64,000 bases of DNA from Labia minor (taxonomy: Eukaryota > Arthropoda > Insecta > Dermaptera > Spongiphoridae). The DNA lies in contig OY720345.1 in assembly GCA_963082975.1 (NCBI GenBank), positions 3,981,001 through 4,045,000 on the forward strand, written 5' to 3'. The stretch's first letter is position 1; each line of letters starts with the position of its first letter. Position numbers and translations under genes: made by a program. Below the pieces are notes generated by a model that worked only from the letters and a program-made list of their open reading frames with translations, was not told the origin of the DNA and searched no databases. Shown here in pieces: positions 10,618-23,310 of the stretch.

Positions 10618-11753
10618 TTAGTAATAAGAAGAAATAATGATTTTTAATGAGTATGATAATAAAATTTGTGTAAAAGTGTTATAATACTTACGCCAGTGCC
10701 ACAATTGATTTGCAAAAATATACATATAATCGGGCAAATTTGATGTCGAAAATGCCTTAAGTACTACTGGAAGGCCTGTTGAAACTATAAAGACTATAGA
10801 GACACGATAAAGGCATATGTTGTGTTTTAAGACGGTAAAACCTTTACTTCAAATGAAGAGATTAAAGAAAGATCATCTGAATCAGTTTTTTAACAACAAA
10901 TATTTATTCATTTTATGAAAATTGACTTTCAATTTAACAAAAAAAAAAAAAAAAACGAAATTACTTTCCGAACAACTTAGTATGTATGTACTCGTAGGTT
11001 ATAAATTATATAAAATCGTTTATAGAGATTGAATTTATCAAGATATGCCAATTAAGAAAACAATCTTGTCATACTTATTCTGTAAATTACAATGATAAAG
11101 TACAATAAAATTATCAATACCTGGGAAAACAAAAACAAAAAAAAAAAAAACAAATGTAAATAAGCAGTATAAATTAACCTTGGTTGTGGTTCGAAAACTT
11201 TAATTTCACATCAATCAGAATATGTATATGAATTCACTACATAGAAATTTAAAAATTTTGTATTATCATTTTAATATATAGTAATTGAAAGTTCTCTAAT
11301 AGAATTTTTAAAAGGAAAGTAATTTATCTAATAATTCTTTCATTTTCTTCAAGATAAGATATAAAATTTTTTGTGTTGTCCTGCCAAAAAGCATGCCAAT
11401 CAATTAATTTATTTATTCATAGCGGATTTGTATTTCCTTCCTTCATTTGATGTCGAAAATTAAGCCGGACAGAGACGTAATCATTATAAGTGATGCCTAT
11501 CGCCTTTTTTTTAAGGCATTAATATATAAATGCTCCCTGCCTATCCTCCCACAACTAAAAATACATTAATTAATTTTATTTATCTATCAGTTTCCGTTGA
11601 TAGGATGTGTGATCGATCTATACCTAATGCAATGTTAATTTTAGTGAAACACTATAAAAATAGAAATAATAATCATTTATGTAAAATAATAATTCAATCA
11701 TTAAATAAAACATTAAAGATGTTACTTTAACTTCAACAAATAATTTCCAAAAT
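10618..11753. other. AT-rich intergenic DNA
   Basis: No gene or recognised element. There are a few moderately complex stretches, for example 10680-10830. The 5' part of the retroelement that follows (gag and any left LTR) could not be recognised here. Confidence 0.4.
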
Positions 11754-11808
11754 ATGCGTAAACAATTGGAGAAGAAACCATGCAGAATTTGTGAGTTATT
11801 AGGAATGC

Positions 11809-12315
11809 GTGGGAGATTTCATCCCGAAAAAGCATGTAGTAAAAAAAAGTAAAAAAAAGAATATGAAGAGAGTGAACTCAGCAGAAATAGATTACTCGTA
11901 TGAAAATGATGAACATGAGCCAAAAAAACGGGCTGTTACACCACTAATTCGTTTAAAAATGATTTTTAATAAAAAGAAATCAATACAAGGAATATATGAT
12001 AGCGGGTCTAATGTTACGCTAATCAATTCAAAGATTTTAGAAGATGTTCAAGATAAAATAATAAATGATGAACAAATATTTAAAACAATTAGTGGTGTGG
12101 AAAAAAGTTTTAATAAAATAAAAATTTCACTCAAAATAAATAAGATAGAAAGAGAGATAGAGGTCTATGTTATAAAGAATAATAATTTTTCTTATGACAT
12201 ACTTCTGGGGTTAGATGCAATAAAAAAATTTAGATTAATACAAGATGATCGTCTAAAAATATATCAGAGAATGAATGATGGTAAGGTTGAAATGGTGAAT
12301 AGATATGGCTTTTGA
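11809..12315 (+). pseudogene. Retrotransposon protease region
   Basis: The open segment contains the aspartic protease active-site motif YDSGSNVTLI near residue 65 and a second motif YDILLGLDAI near residue 128, as in retropepsins. It lacks its own ATG and joins the upstream zinc-knuckle frame only through a shift in an A-rich run near 11850. Confidence 0.75.
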
Positions 12316-12655
12316 TGTATATATTTATCATAATATATTGTTGATGTGTTTATTGAAAGTTTACGTTTATGTATTGTATGGGTTGCTTGGCAACCAATAG
12401 CTTTGATGTTAATAATAGTGTAAATGTCGTTGAGATCGAAAGAATATTTAAACATTTAGACGAAGAAAAAAAAAATAAATTTATAGGATTGATAAGCAAA
12501 TATAAACAGTGGTTTGAGAAAATTAAATATGATGTAGGTCTTGTGAAAACACTCACGAAGCTCATATAAAATTAATAGAAAATAAATATATATCGAAAAA
12601 GCCTTAGAGGTGCTCTATTATAGATCAAACAGAGATTGAACACCAAATATCAAAT

Positions 12656-13294
12656 TTGCTAGAAAAAGGACTAATAGAAGAATCTGAGTCTCCTTTTGGG
12701 GCGCCTGTGACGTTAGCATTTAAGAAAGAAGATGGAAAGCGTACGAGGCTATGTATTGACTTTCGAGAATTGAATAAGATATTGGTTCCGGAATCACAAC
12801 CGTTTCCAAGAATTGACGACACTATAGTGAAAACAAGAAATTGTAAGTTTTATACAGTGTTAGATATAAATTCGGCCTTTTGGTCTATTCCAATAAGAGC
12901 AAAAGACAGATATAAACTTGCTTTCGTAACACAGAATTCTCATTATCAATGGACAAGACTCCCGTTTGGTCTGAAAATAAGTCCAGCGGTGTTCCAAAGA
13001 GTTTTGGCAAATGCCATTAGACGTAATGGGCTACAGGATTTTTGTCTTAATTATATAGATGATATCCTAATATTTTCAAGAAATTTTGAAGAACATTTGA
13101 ATCATGTAGAAAGAGTTATGCAAGTAATTAATCAAGAAGGGTTTAAATTAAAGTTATCAGTTAAGTGTGTTTTTAACCAAGACACAGTTAGATACCTGGG
13201 ACATGTTCTTGGGTATAATACAGTTAAACCGCATCATGATAATCTTAGATCAATAAGAGAATTTCCAAAACCTAAAAATAAAAAAAAATATTAG
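12656..13294 (+). pseudogene. Retrotransposon reverse transcriptase domain
   Basis: Visible RT motifs are LCIDFRELNK, LDINSAFW, RLPFGLKISPAVFQR, YIDDILIFS (catalytic DD) and RYLGHVL. The reading frame is lost in an A-run near 13277-13288 and resumes in another frame with the IRQFLG motif. Upstream, the start of RT is in two broken pieces (12369-12610). Confidence 0.9.
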
Positions 13295-13490
13295 ACAGTT
13301 TTTAGGCAAGATAAATTTTTATTATAAATATATACCAAATAGTATAAAATTACTCGAGCCTCTTCATATTTTATTAAGAAAGAATTCTCCCTTTTTATGG
13401 ACAAATGAATGTGACGAAACATTTACAAAAGTAAAAAAATATCTATGTGAGAGTCCTATTTTAGCAATTTTTGACCCAAACCGTCCAACT

Positions 13491-15074
13491 ATGTTATTTA
13501 CAGACGCAAGTGGCGTGGGCTTGGGAGCAATCTTAAAACAAGTTCAGGAAAATGGAGAATTACTTCCAGTTGCATATTATTCAAAAAAATTAACACCGAC
13601 ACAAAGTAAAAAGAAGGCAATTTATTTAGAATGTCTTGCGATTAAGGAAGCAGTGCAATATTGGCAACATTGGTTGATAGGTCATAAGTTTTTGGTTTTT
13701 ACTGACCATAAACCCTTGGAGAATTTGAAGATAAAATCAACGACTGACGAAGAATTAGGCCACCTAGTGTATTATTTGTTCCAATATGATTTTCAAATAA
13801 AATACTCACCAGGAAAAGAAAATGTGGAAGCTGATGCTCTTTCGAGAAACCCTGTGTTGGAATGTTTTGAGGGGGAAGAGGACGAGATTAAAATTGTTAA
13901 TTTAGTCTCAATAGAAGATGTTACTGAAAATCAAAAACGTAATAAAAGAGAAATTTTAAATATGAAGGATAAAATTATAAAAAATGGTTTAGTATATAAG
14001 CAAATTGGAAAAAGAGAAAGAATTTTAATTTCAGAAGATTTTGGTTTGAAGCTCATTGAGAGAGTTCACAAGTTTTATGGTCATATAGGAATCGGTCATT
14101 TAGCTGCCAAGATTCGTCCCTTTTATTATTTTAAAAGAATGGATAGACATATAAGAGAATTATGTATGAAGTGTGATATTTGTAAAAGAAACAAATCTAG
14201 AAGATGTAGAGAAATTGGGCGGTTATCACAGATAGGTCCAGCAAGTGAACCGTTTGAAAAAATGGCTATTGATACAATTGGCGGATTTTCTGGAAATAAT
14301 TCACAAAAAAAATATTTGCATTTACTTGTGGATCACTTTAGTAGATATGCCTTTGTTTATCCGTCATCTGAACAAAAAGCCCAAGATTTTATAAAACTAA
14401 TAGACCCTATAGTGAAAAAACACAAAATAAAGATTATTTTAGCAGATAGGTATGGCAGTATCAATTCTGAAGAATTTAAATCATATTTAAAAAAACATAA
14501 CATCTTATTAGTTTTCACTGCCACAGATTGCCCATTTTCAAACGGCCTTAATGAGCGATTGAATCAGACTTTGGTCAATAGAATCAGATGCAAGTTACAA
14601 GAAGAAAAAACAAGATCATGGGCTATGATTGCATTAGAATGTGCTGAAAATTATAATCAAACCATACACAGTGTCACAAAATTTTCACCAGCATATTTAT
14701 TAAATGGAAAAGAGCTATCAATAGTACCGGAAGAATTAAAAGTGGGAAGAAATTTAACGGAAAACAGGAAAACAGCATTAGAAAATTCTAAAAAAAATCA
14801 TAATATTAATAAAGATCGAATTGATAAAAAGAAACAAGAACATACCTTTAAAATAAATGATTGGGTTTATGTCGAAACAGGAAATAAAATAAATCGGAAT
14901 AAATTGGGCCCTATAAGAAGAGGACCATATAAAGTGATATGTAAATTATCAAACACCATGTACGAAATTGATATAGGAAAAAGACGTTATGGACCAAGTG
15001 TTTTTCATAGTTCTCAACTTATTCCGTGTTTTAGTAAAGTTCCACTGAACAATTTTCAAAATTGTTCTCTATAA
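13491..15074 (+). pseudogene. Retrotransposon RNase H and integrase
   Basis: RNase H motifs LFTDASGVGLGAIL and FTDHKPLE are followed by the chromoviral-type linker KYSPGKENVEADALSR. The integrase has an N-terminal H-H-C-C finger (HKFYGH...CMKCDIC) and catalytic acids in AIDTIGGF, ILADRYGS and GLNERLNQT. This 527-codon frame is intact in itself but is cut off from RT by a frameshift upstream. It ends about 10 bp before the purine tract. Confidence 0.9.
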
Positions 15075-15085
15075 GAGGGGGAGAA

Positions 15086-18000
15086 GTAAATAACATGTAT
15101 AATTTGAATTATTTAATTAGTTAGTTATTTAATTTTCTTGTATATTTTAAGTTGCCTGACTGAAATTCGTTTATGTTATTATAATATGATATATTTTTCT
15201 TTTCATAGAAAATTGATTCTAATTTATAAATCTTTTAATATTAAATTTTGTTATATTGTATTTAATTGATAAAACAAATAACTATAAAAATCGATTTGCT
15301 TGTATTTAAGGTACATCGATTTGGTTGTTTAATTTAAAATCCTAATCTCCATCTTATATATATATATTTGTTTGGTATGCAGTTAACTTCTAAAGATAGC
15401 ATTCTCATCGTTTTTAACTTTCTCTTTTCATTGATTGATAAATGATTTATATATATTTATATATAATCTTTAAAAGTTGTTAATAATAATACGATTTATA
15501 GTGCATTCAAGTCTCTCAAATTATTATTTAAACTTTTCTTTTTTTTTTTTGTTTTTTTTTTTTAATTAGATATTTTAATATTATGGAATTATAATATAAA
15601 AATATAAAAAATTATTAACTGATTATCTAAAATAATAGGTTTATTTATATTTATATTTATGAAATGTAAAATAATAATAGATCTAAATAAATGTTATATA
15701 AATAATAGTAAACAAAAATTAATTATTTTTTTAACTATAGGATAATCTTTTCATTTGAATGAATTTTGTATCATTGAAATATTAAATATATATATATATC
15801 TACATAAAAATAGAATACATATAATAAATATAATATTCACATTATTTATTATTTATTCTTTTATCTTACAATTAGCTCATTTGAAAATCCAGTTATAATT
15901 TAACAGTATTTTTCCCAGAAAATTCCAATAATTTCGGAATTATCTCTTATAATATCAGACCTTGATATGAAAAATATTCTCATATTTGAAATTATAATAA
16001 TAGATTCAGTAATTATATATTTATAATGAATTATTTCATTAAATGTATGGTAAATATTTTAATTAAAAATTAGTTTATATAAGTAGGTACATATTAATTA
16101 ATATTTATTAATTAATTTTTTTTTAAATTTATAATTTATATAATAGAAAAAATAAATAAATAAAATCATTATTTTGTGAATTTTAATTTGATATTTTGAA
16201 ATTAAGGTGAAGAAAATCGAACGATCCGTTAACTTTTATTATAGGGATTGATAATCAATTTAAATCTAATCTAATTTAAAATATGAATGATAATAACATT
16301 CAAGAATTTAAATTAAAATTGTAATGGATTATTGAAGAATATTTAAAAACTTTTTAAATTATTATTGTTATATTATTGTATTAAGGTAATTTGATAATAA
16401 TAATAATAATGTATAAGATAGTTAATGTATTTGATTCATTGAAGCAATCAGGCTCCTACATCTAACATACAACTTTTAACTATAAAATAAAAAAACATTA
16501 ATTTTTTTTTATTAGGTATGAATAATATATACCTAAAAAATATTGCATATTAAATGTAATAATGACTTTGCTGAGATAAAATGAAACTGCAAGTTGTTGA
16601 TATTATGGGGATTCACCTAATCATGAATGTAAAAGTGAAAATAATAAATATGCGAGAAAATGGTTGATTGATAACGTCATCCTCGGTTGAGAGTGGGGAG
16701 TGTGGAGAGGAGAAGAGGTGGACACTCTGAGGGCAATGACAGAGAGAAATATTACAACTCGTCTTCAAATCTCCAAATGAATCATACAGGAATCTGACAT
16801 TTGGGATTCCCTCCAAATTAAATAAATATAAATATAATACTATACTTACATATATACTATAATAGGTAATATATAAATATTTATTTATTTATTTATTTAT
16901 ATATATATTGTAATGTTTTTTTTGCATATGGGGTGGCTATTGCAGGGGGAAAATCTAAGAAAAAAAAGGGTTGGTCTCATATGTGTAATGGAAAAGGGTG
17001 GACTTTGAATCGGCGTGAGATCTGAACTACAAAAAAAAGAGAAAAAAAATTAAATTTATTCATTAAGAATAAAATTTATAATAAGATTTATTAAATTTAA
17101 TGTTTAAATATAAATTTTCAAAACCTTTAAAGATTTAAATGTAAAGATTTTAAATTATATTTTTATATACAGTAATTTTTTTATATTTTTTATAAAAAAA
17201 AAAAATAAAAAAAAAGACGTTTTATAAAAATTATCGATAAACCAATATTTGTCGTGAAACAATTTTTTTAATTCTTAGAGATTAAAAAAATTAAAAAAAA
17301 AAACAATCCTTCCTGAAAAACAATATTTTTTGTTAATAATGTAGCCGGTCCTTTCGTAGGAGATAGTCTGTGGACGACCGAGTGTAATGGTGGTCCTTCT
17401 TTTCTTCCGTCTGCTCTGGACGGCAGCCTACGAACGACTGCCCTTGTCTCTCTTTTCAACAACTAGTCTCTTCTGGAGAAACGTATTACAATAATAATCC
17501 TTTCAAAAAATAAATTTATTTTTAAATAAATAAATTTTATTTTTTCTTCTTTTTATTTTAAGGATTAATGATATTTTTAAAATATCATTACAATATATTT
17601 AAATGAATTTACCAGTACCAGGTCCATTTAATGTGATGATATATTATTACAATATCTTTTATATTATTTGTTAAGTCAAAATCAGTCAATTTGTCATTGA
17701 ATATAATTTTTAATAAAATTCACTTATTATTTTTAATATTATTTTTGATATTTGAAATAATGTATTTCTGTGAAAATTATTCTTTTTTTAATTTTCTTAA
17801 TAGTAGTGTGTGTAAGTCAATCAATATTTTAATAATTTTTTAAAACTTCTCTGATTTTATATTTTACTTGGTTAAATAACGAATAAAATTTAAAAACAAA
17901 TAGAATCATCACAATAAGTAAAATTGTACATAATTTATTATATAAATGTTTAAAGTGTGTATTCTAGTTTGAATTAAAAAGAATTATTTTAATTTTTAAA

Positions 18001-18659
18001 GATTACTTTTTCAACATTATTAATTGATTAAATAAATTCATACTTTTAAAATTTTTTTTTTTTTTAATTTTATTTTTGTATTCAAATAGGAAAAATATTT
18101 CAAAAGAATTTATCTATTCTATAGAATATTTTTTTTTTATTTAGTCTCTATTAATAATTCTCTTTAAATCTTTATATACAAGCAAAATAAGTATAAAATT
18201 TATTATAATTTATTATTAACAAAAAATAAAAAATGAAAAACTAAAAATTGATTGTCAACTGAACTTTATTAAGAATGCTAAATAATTGTTTATTAAATTA
18301 ATATTTAAATATTTTTTTGTTGAATAATAAAATTAACATTTCAAATTCTAAAGAATAAAATTTTATATATTCTTAGAAATAAGTATAATATCTGCATTAA
18401 ATAGAAGATGAAAATGCCTTGTCATTTAAAATTATATATTATTAACAAAATATTTTTAAAGCACATTTCAAGTCATTTTATATAATTTCTCATTCAAGCA
18501 AACAAATACTTATTAATATTTAAGAATAGTAATTTGGTATTTTTGTTTTTTTAATAAAAAAAATTTAATATTATTTTATAAATATAATATAAGAAAATAT
18601 ATAAGTGTTAAGGAACTACAAGACATTTTTTTATATTCATATTCTATAAATAAAACATC
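15086..18659. other. AT-rich intergenic DNA with two GC-richer islands
   Basis: No gene is supported. If a right LTR exists it would begin near 15087 (TGTATAATTTGAATT), but no partner was found. Two unusually complex islands stand out from the A/T background: 16560-16815 and 17340-17480. The open frames there show no recognisable protein. They may be conserved non-coding elements or old repeat pieces. Confidence 0.4.
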
Positions 18660-19345
18660 TGGGAATGCTAGGAAGCATTCCTATCAACGAACTTTTATTC
18701 CTATTTATCACAAAATTGCATAAATAATTCCAATTTCTATGATCTTAATAGATTTGGACAATTAGAGAAATAATGTAGAGAGACAACTCTGGATCAGATC
18801 GTTTTATAGCCATATATTTTTGTGTGTTTATTCGTTCTTAACTGCAATATTTGGGATCAGTTCTTGTTTCAGTTTTATAAACTAGAAGTTCTTTATAGCG
18901 TTCTTGACTACGTTATTCGGAATCGTTTCTTTTTTTTTTTTTTTGTTTTATTCTTTCTCTGTCTCTTTTTCGCTTTTCATCACGAAAGTCCCAATCTTTC
19001 TCCATATTGATAATATATTCAAAACACTAAAAAAATAACGTAATAAATTAATTAATATTTATTATAATTTATAATAAGTAATAATTAATAATAATTATTA
19101 TAATTATAATGATACGACCGAAGATGCGCTGAAAACCTCGCTTATTTATAATGGGAAATTTTCGATTATAACCGCCGATTTGAGCGATGTTCCCAACTGA
19201 ATTTTAAAAAACCAAGACCACTTTACAATTATACTTTTTTAAGCTCTACTCGAATCCAAAATCAAAATTTAAAAAATCGAAAATTTTTGGCGACAGACAC
19301 ACAGACATAATGTAGATTTTATAAACGAACTAAAAGTTTTGTTGA
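18660..19345 (-). repeat. Interspersed repeat family B, copy 1
   Basis: It shares several long blocks with 25862-26490, beginning with a short hairpin (GGAATGCT-AGGA-AGCATTCC) and ending in GGCGACAGACACACAGACAT. The copy at 50768-51030 is in the opposite orientation and begins TCTATATATCTGTGTGTCTG. Strand is assigned on the assumption that this is the 5' end. The family has no coding sequence. Confidence 0.7.
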
Positions 19346-19907
19346 ATATAATAAAATATAATATAATAGCTTTTATATCATTGTATTTTTAATATGATTA
19401 TTTATATAATACTATAAAAAAATCTTTTTTTTTTTTAATTTAGAAATGTCTAATCTGGGTAGAGAAATGGTTTTTATAGTTGATCTGTGATATAATAATA
19501 ATTGATCACTTAATTACTTATATATATTATCAATAGGGGGGGGGGGTATACTGTTCATTGATTTAATGTTTTAAATCTTTTTAAATCTCTAGAAAACTGA
19601 TTTGAATTTGCAACATTAAAATTAGAAATTATCTATTTGATCGGCATTATCAAGCTTTGCGTTTGAAAAGTTTTCTTATCTTAAATCATGTCAACAAAAG
19701 TCACATATTTCTCAAGTTTCTACAACATCTCTCTTGAAAATTTACTTAAAATTATTACTGAAAAGACACGTAAGTATCCTTTGTTCTAATTTACCCAAAT
19801 ACGAGTAGATACTATGCTATAGAATTTCTTCTGACAATAAATGAATTGATTTGTTTCTTTTTTTTTTAATTTTACATATATATATATTATGTTAATTTAC
19901 TATATAT
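19346..19907. other. AT-rich intergenic DNA
   Basis: No gene or named element. It contains a G run at 19537-19548. Confidence 0.4.
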
Positions 19908-20193
19908 GTTGTGGTGTATTGGGGGGGGAGGGAGGTGGGGGAACGACGTTCCCTTACCTTTTTTCAGAACCGGAACGCGTTCCAGTACTTTTTCATATCC
20001 AGACAACTCCCACTTAAATCTACTGTTAGAATTTCTTTTTTATTTTTGTATTGTAAATATTTTGTAAAGTAAGAATAAGTAAAAAATAAAAACTATATGG
20101 AAAAAAATAGTTTACTGAAAATAGGACTTTTTTTTTTGCTCCCACTATAAGTTCCCTTAATTCTTAATTTACCAATACATCACTACATCACTG
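19908..20193. mobile_element. hAT-like MITE, family 2, copy 1
   Basis: Ends GTGGTGTATTGGGG and CCAATACATCAC are inverted. The inner sequence (GGAACGCGTTCC, then TTTTTCATATC, then CTCCCACTAT and GTTCCCTTA) is shared with 48935-49174. That copy has the full CAGTGGTGTATTGG...CCAATACATCACTG ends. Confidence 0.7.
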
Positions 20194-20547
20194 TATATAT
20201 ATATATATATATATGTAGTTATTATTATTATTATCATCTTATTATTATTCGTTCAGTATAGTATCTATATTAATTAATTTTATTAAATATCATTAAAAAT
20301 TAATTGATTTAATTTGTGAATTTTCCTTAAAAGACAAGGAAAAAAAAATAATAAATAATTGATAGGAATATTTTTTTTCCAGTGAAATTGACAATTTTTA
20401 TAAATAATTTTAAATTTACTAGTAATCACCTTTCCTTCTCATTTTTCTTCAAACTCTTACATTATTTATGATAACAATTCTTTCTTGTTCTTCCTTTTGT
20501 AAAACCTTGAGTTAAATTGTTGACATTCAAAAATTAATTAAAATTTA

Positions 20548-21087
20548 GGTAATTCAGGTAACTAAACGCATTTTCATGAATTTGGATAATACTTTACCAG
20601 TGGGTTCCTTTTGCAATTCCAAATAAACTTTTCACATATAAAATTTTTTTCGGGCCTCTTCTAGTTTACGAGATAAAAATTATTAAAATAAAGATTTTTT
20701 AAGTTTGACAGATTAGCTGGTTATGATCGTCGAAATGTGTGCCATTAAGTAATGTTTTATTAACTAATTCACTAATTATTCACTTATTAATTAATTTTCG
20801 GTTTTTATAAGTTCAGTTTGGATATAGGAAATTTATAATTTTTATAAATTCAAACTGAACATATAAAAAGCGAAAATTAGTGCACCCTCTGGTAGTCAAA
20901 CGGATAAAACATGTTAACTAAATAGAATATGAATGGATTTATATGCAAATTTTAATAATTTTTATCTCGTAAACTAGAAATGGCCCGAAAAAATTTTATA
21001 AAAAAAGTTTATTTGGAATTGCAAAAGGAACCCACCTGTATAGTATTATCCAAATCCAAGAAAATGCGTTTACTTGAATAATTACCA
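20548..21087. mobile_element. Long-TIR foldback element, copy 1
   Basis: Ends GGTAATTC and GAATAATTACC open an inverted repeat of roughly 150 bp per arm that includes GGGTTCCTTTTGCAATTCC and CTAGTTTACGAGATAAAAAT. An inner inverted pair, GTTCAGTTTGGATATA with TTCAAACTGAAC, lies at the centre. It is related to 57576-58088. Its 8 bp flanks match at 6 of 8 positions. Confidence 0.8.
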
Positions 21088-21544
21088 AACTTAAAAATGA
21101 AAAAAAAAATGTAAAATATTAATTAAAATAAAAATTATAACTAATACTCAATTTTAACAGATATTAATACAATTATTAATCTATCTTCTTCTATTTAGAT
21201 ACCATATAGGTCCGATATAAAAATGGATGTTTGTCTGTCTGTATATTTGTAAGAAATTAGACTCTGTCATCGTTTGAATTTTTTTCATGGAGGAAGGATT
21301 ATTTGTAATATGACACTAGATGGCGCTGAAGCAAATCAACTTCAATACCGTTAAACCGATCATTCTATCTATCTATCTATTATAACAATTCAATATATAA
21401 TGTATAATATAAAGTTTATTATCTATTATCTACGATATATCTACCTGAATCCAATTGAAGGAAATATAAATATACATATAAAAATAATAAAATAAATATT
21501 ATATGCCACACATAACTTACATAAAATACATATTTATTATTACA

Positions 21545-21960
21545 CTAGCTGCTCCGAGCGCCTTCGGCGCTCTCCACACCTAGACGGGGGCTCCGCCCCC
21601 TGTACCCCCCCGAGTGTCCCTATTCTGAGCTATAACCATCTAACTCCTACCCTGTCCCATTTCTCTCACGTTCCTTCCTACAATGTCCTCCCTGTTCACA
21701 TTTGGTCTTCCACACGGACGTTTTCCAATCGAACTCCCCACCAATATATTTTTCCTCTCCCATTCTAGCCATGTGCCCTGCCGAACCCAGCCTTCTCTAT
21801 TTTATAACCTATATCTAGAGATGCATAGAGGTCATGCAATTCCTTGTTATGCAGTCTCCGCTATTCCCCGGTGTCCTCATCTTTCTTTGGCCCATAAATC
21901 TTGGGAAGAATCCTTTTCTCAAATACTCTGAATCTACTCTCATCTCCCAGGGTTATAGAC
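21545..21960 (-). mobile_element. Helitron 3' end, copy 2 (minus strand)
   Basis: On the minus strand the element ends with hairpin GAGCGCC-GAA-GGCGCTC and CTAG followed by T, like the copy at 8949-10617. The GGGGGCGGAGCCCCC hairpin is also present. Directly inside lies the same kind of reverse-transcriptase fragment. The 5' end was not located, so the extent to the right is uncertain. Confidence 0.75.
21608..21800 (-). pseudogene. Non-LTR reverse transcriptase C-terminal fragment
   Basis: The reverse complement matches the fragment at 10166-10385 (same GHMARMGEE...GRP...RRK region) and adjoins the Helitron 3' hairpin. It is broken. Confidence 0.7.
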
Positions 21961-22330
21961 CATGCCTCCCACCCATATAATACAACAGAAAAAATAATTG
22001 TTTTATATATTTTAATTTTGATCCCCTTTGATAATAATTTCCCGATTGCAACCTCGATTTAAATTCTTTGCAAATATTATTCGCTCTGATACTATTTATT
22101 TTGCATTATCACTATTAATTTCAAACCCCATCACTTTTCCTTTCTCGAAACCATTAATACAAACCTGCCTCGAAACCATTAATACAAACAAACAATTTTA
22201 GCTAGCATAATGAGATTAAAAAATAAAAAATATATAAACTTACCTGAAAATAATTAGATATTTATTTAATAAAATTAAATTTTTAAGTAAATAAATAAAT
22301 AAAATCAAAATTCAAAATTAATCAAGTAAT

Positions 22331-22710
22331 AAGTTGACCTGTAGCCAGGTCTGAACCGACCGACGGTTTGAAATAAATTAATTTCCAGCTACAGAAACAA
22401 TTTCAAATAATTTTAATATATCTATTAATGTAATAAAAAACAGATATGGATAGAACATAAATATTTTTAATTTTATTTTATTTATAATATATAGCTGAAG
22501 TAGCCGGCGTTGCCCGTGATTATAATAAGGAGGCTGTGACGTCATGAAGGGCTGGGTGACGTCAAATAATTTTAAATTATGAAAAACATAATGAAGATGA
22601 TTTTTCCCGAGGATAAAACCAATACATTCGTGGTGATATGTAAAAAAATCTCCTCATGTGAAATTTGGTGTGAAAACAATACCTCCCTTACTATCGTCGG
22701 TCGGTAAAAA
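22331..22710 (+). repeat. Interspersed repeat family A, copy 1
   Basis: Begins AAGTTGACCTGTAGCCAGGT, contains TAGCCGGCGTTGCCCG and two TGACGTCA-type sites (GTGACGTCATGAAGG and GGGTGACGTCA), and ends CTATCGTCGGTCGGTAAAAA. Nearly the same sequence, with about 230 bp more in the middle, is at 47826-48470. An inverted copy lies at 24560-25068. It has no coding sequence. Confidence 0.8.
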
Positions 22711-23059
22711 AGGCAATCGAAATGTTTTAAATTATCAAAAAAAAACAATTATTAATATAAAAATACAAATAAAATGATCAAAAAATAAATAAAATTAAAT
22801 TAAATAAATAAAACGTTTTAAATAGAAATTCAAACTATTTGATATTATGAAAAACAATTTTAAACAAATGTATTTAATTAAATTAATAAATTTAAAAAAT
22901 ATTAAATGATATTTAGCTTAAATATAAAAATTAAAATAAAAAGAAATTACTTAAAAAAATTAAAACTATAATAATAATATTAAAATATATATAAAATTAC
23001 CTGAAAATAATTAGATATTTATTTGATAAAATTAATTAATTATCTTAAAAATTTATCCA

Positions 23060-23310
23060 AGTAATATCATCTATTTCTATTCGACACTGAGAAGGAAGGG
23101 ATTCACAGCACAGATCATCCTTACAGTCACAGTCAGTAGAGAGTAAAAAAAATGAAGACCGCCGTTTTTTAAAATAATTAAATTATTTTATAGATTATAA
23201 AATAAAAATTATTGTATTAACATTAAAAAAATATTGAAATAAAAAATAATATTTAGTTTGATTTAATAAATAAAAATATTATAAACATTTTTAGTGAGAA
23301 TTTCTCGGGG
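23060..23310 (+). repeat. Interspersed repeat family C, copy 1
   Basis: Shares CTATTTCTATTCGACACT, ACAGTCAGTAGAGAGTAAAA and a long A/T block ending GAATTTCTCGGGGAGGTAGG with 49868-50101. The downstream sequence then differs. No coding sequence. Confidence 0.7.

Larger units (their letters stand above)
11754..15085 (+). mobile_element. Ty3/gypsy-like LTR retrotransposon, degenerate and 5'-incomplete
   Basis: Order on the + strand: a zinc-knuckle-like end of gag (PCRICELLG...FHPEKAC, 11784-11840), aspartic protease (YDSGSN), reverse transcriptase (YIDD), RNase H, and integrase with an HHCC zinc finger and D-D-E core. This order is Ty3/gypsy. A purine-rich tract at about 15073-15085 fits the polypurine primer site. 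No paired LTRs were recognised by eye. Frame breaks lie near 11850, 12550 and 13285, with a stop at about 12608, so it is not functional as one polyprotein. There is no envelope gene. Confidence 0.85.

Noticed and set aside
21206-21380. Second Helitron 5' end (TCCGATATAAAAATGGATG with GTCTGTCTG)
   Set aside because: It resembles a Helitron start but no hairpin plus CTRR end follows on the + strand, and the nearby end at 21545 faces the wrong way.
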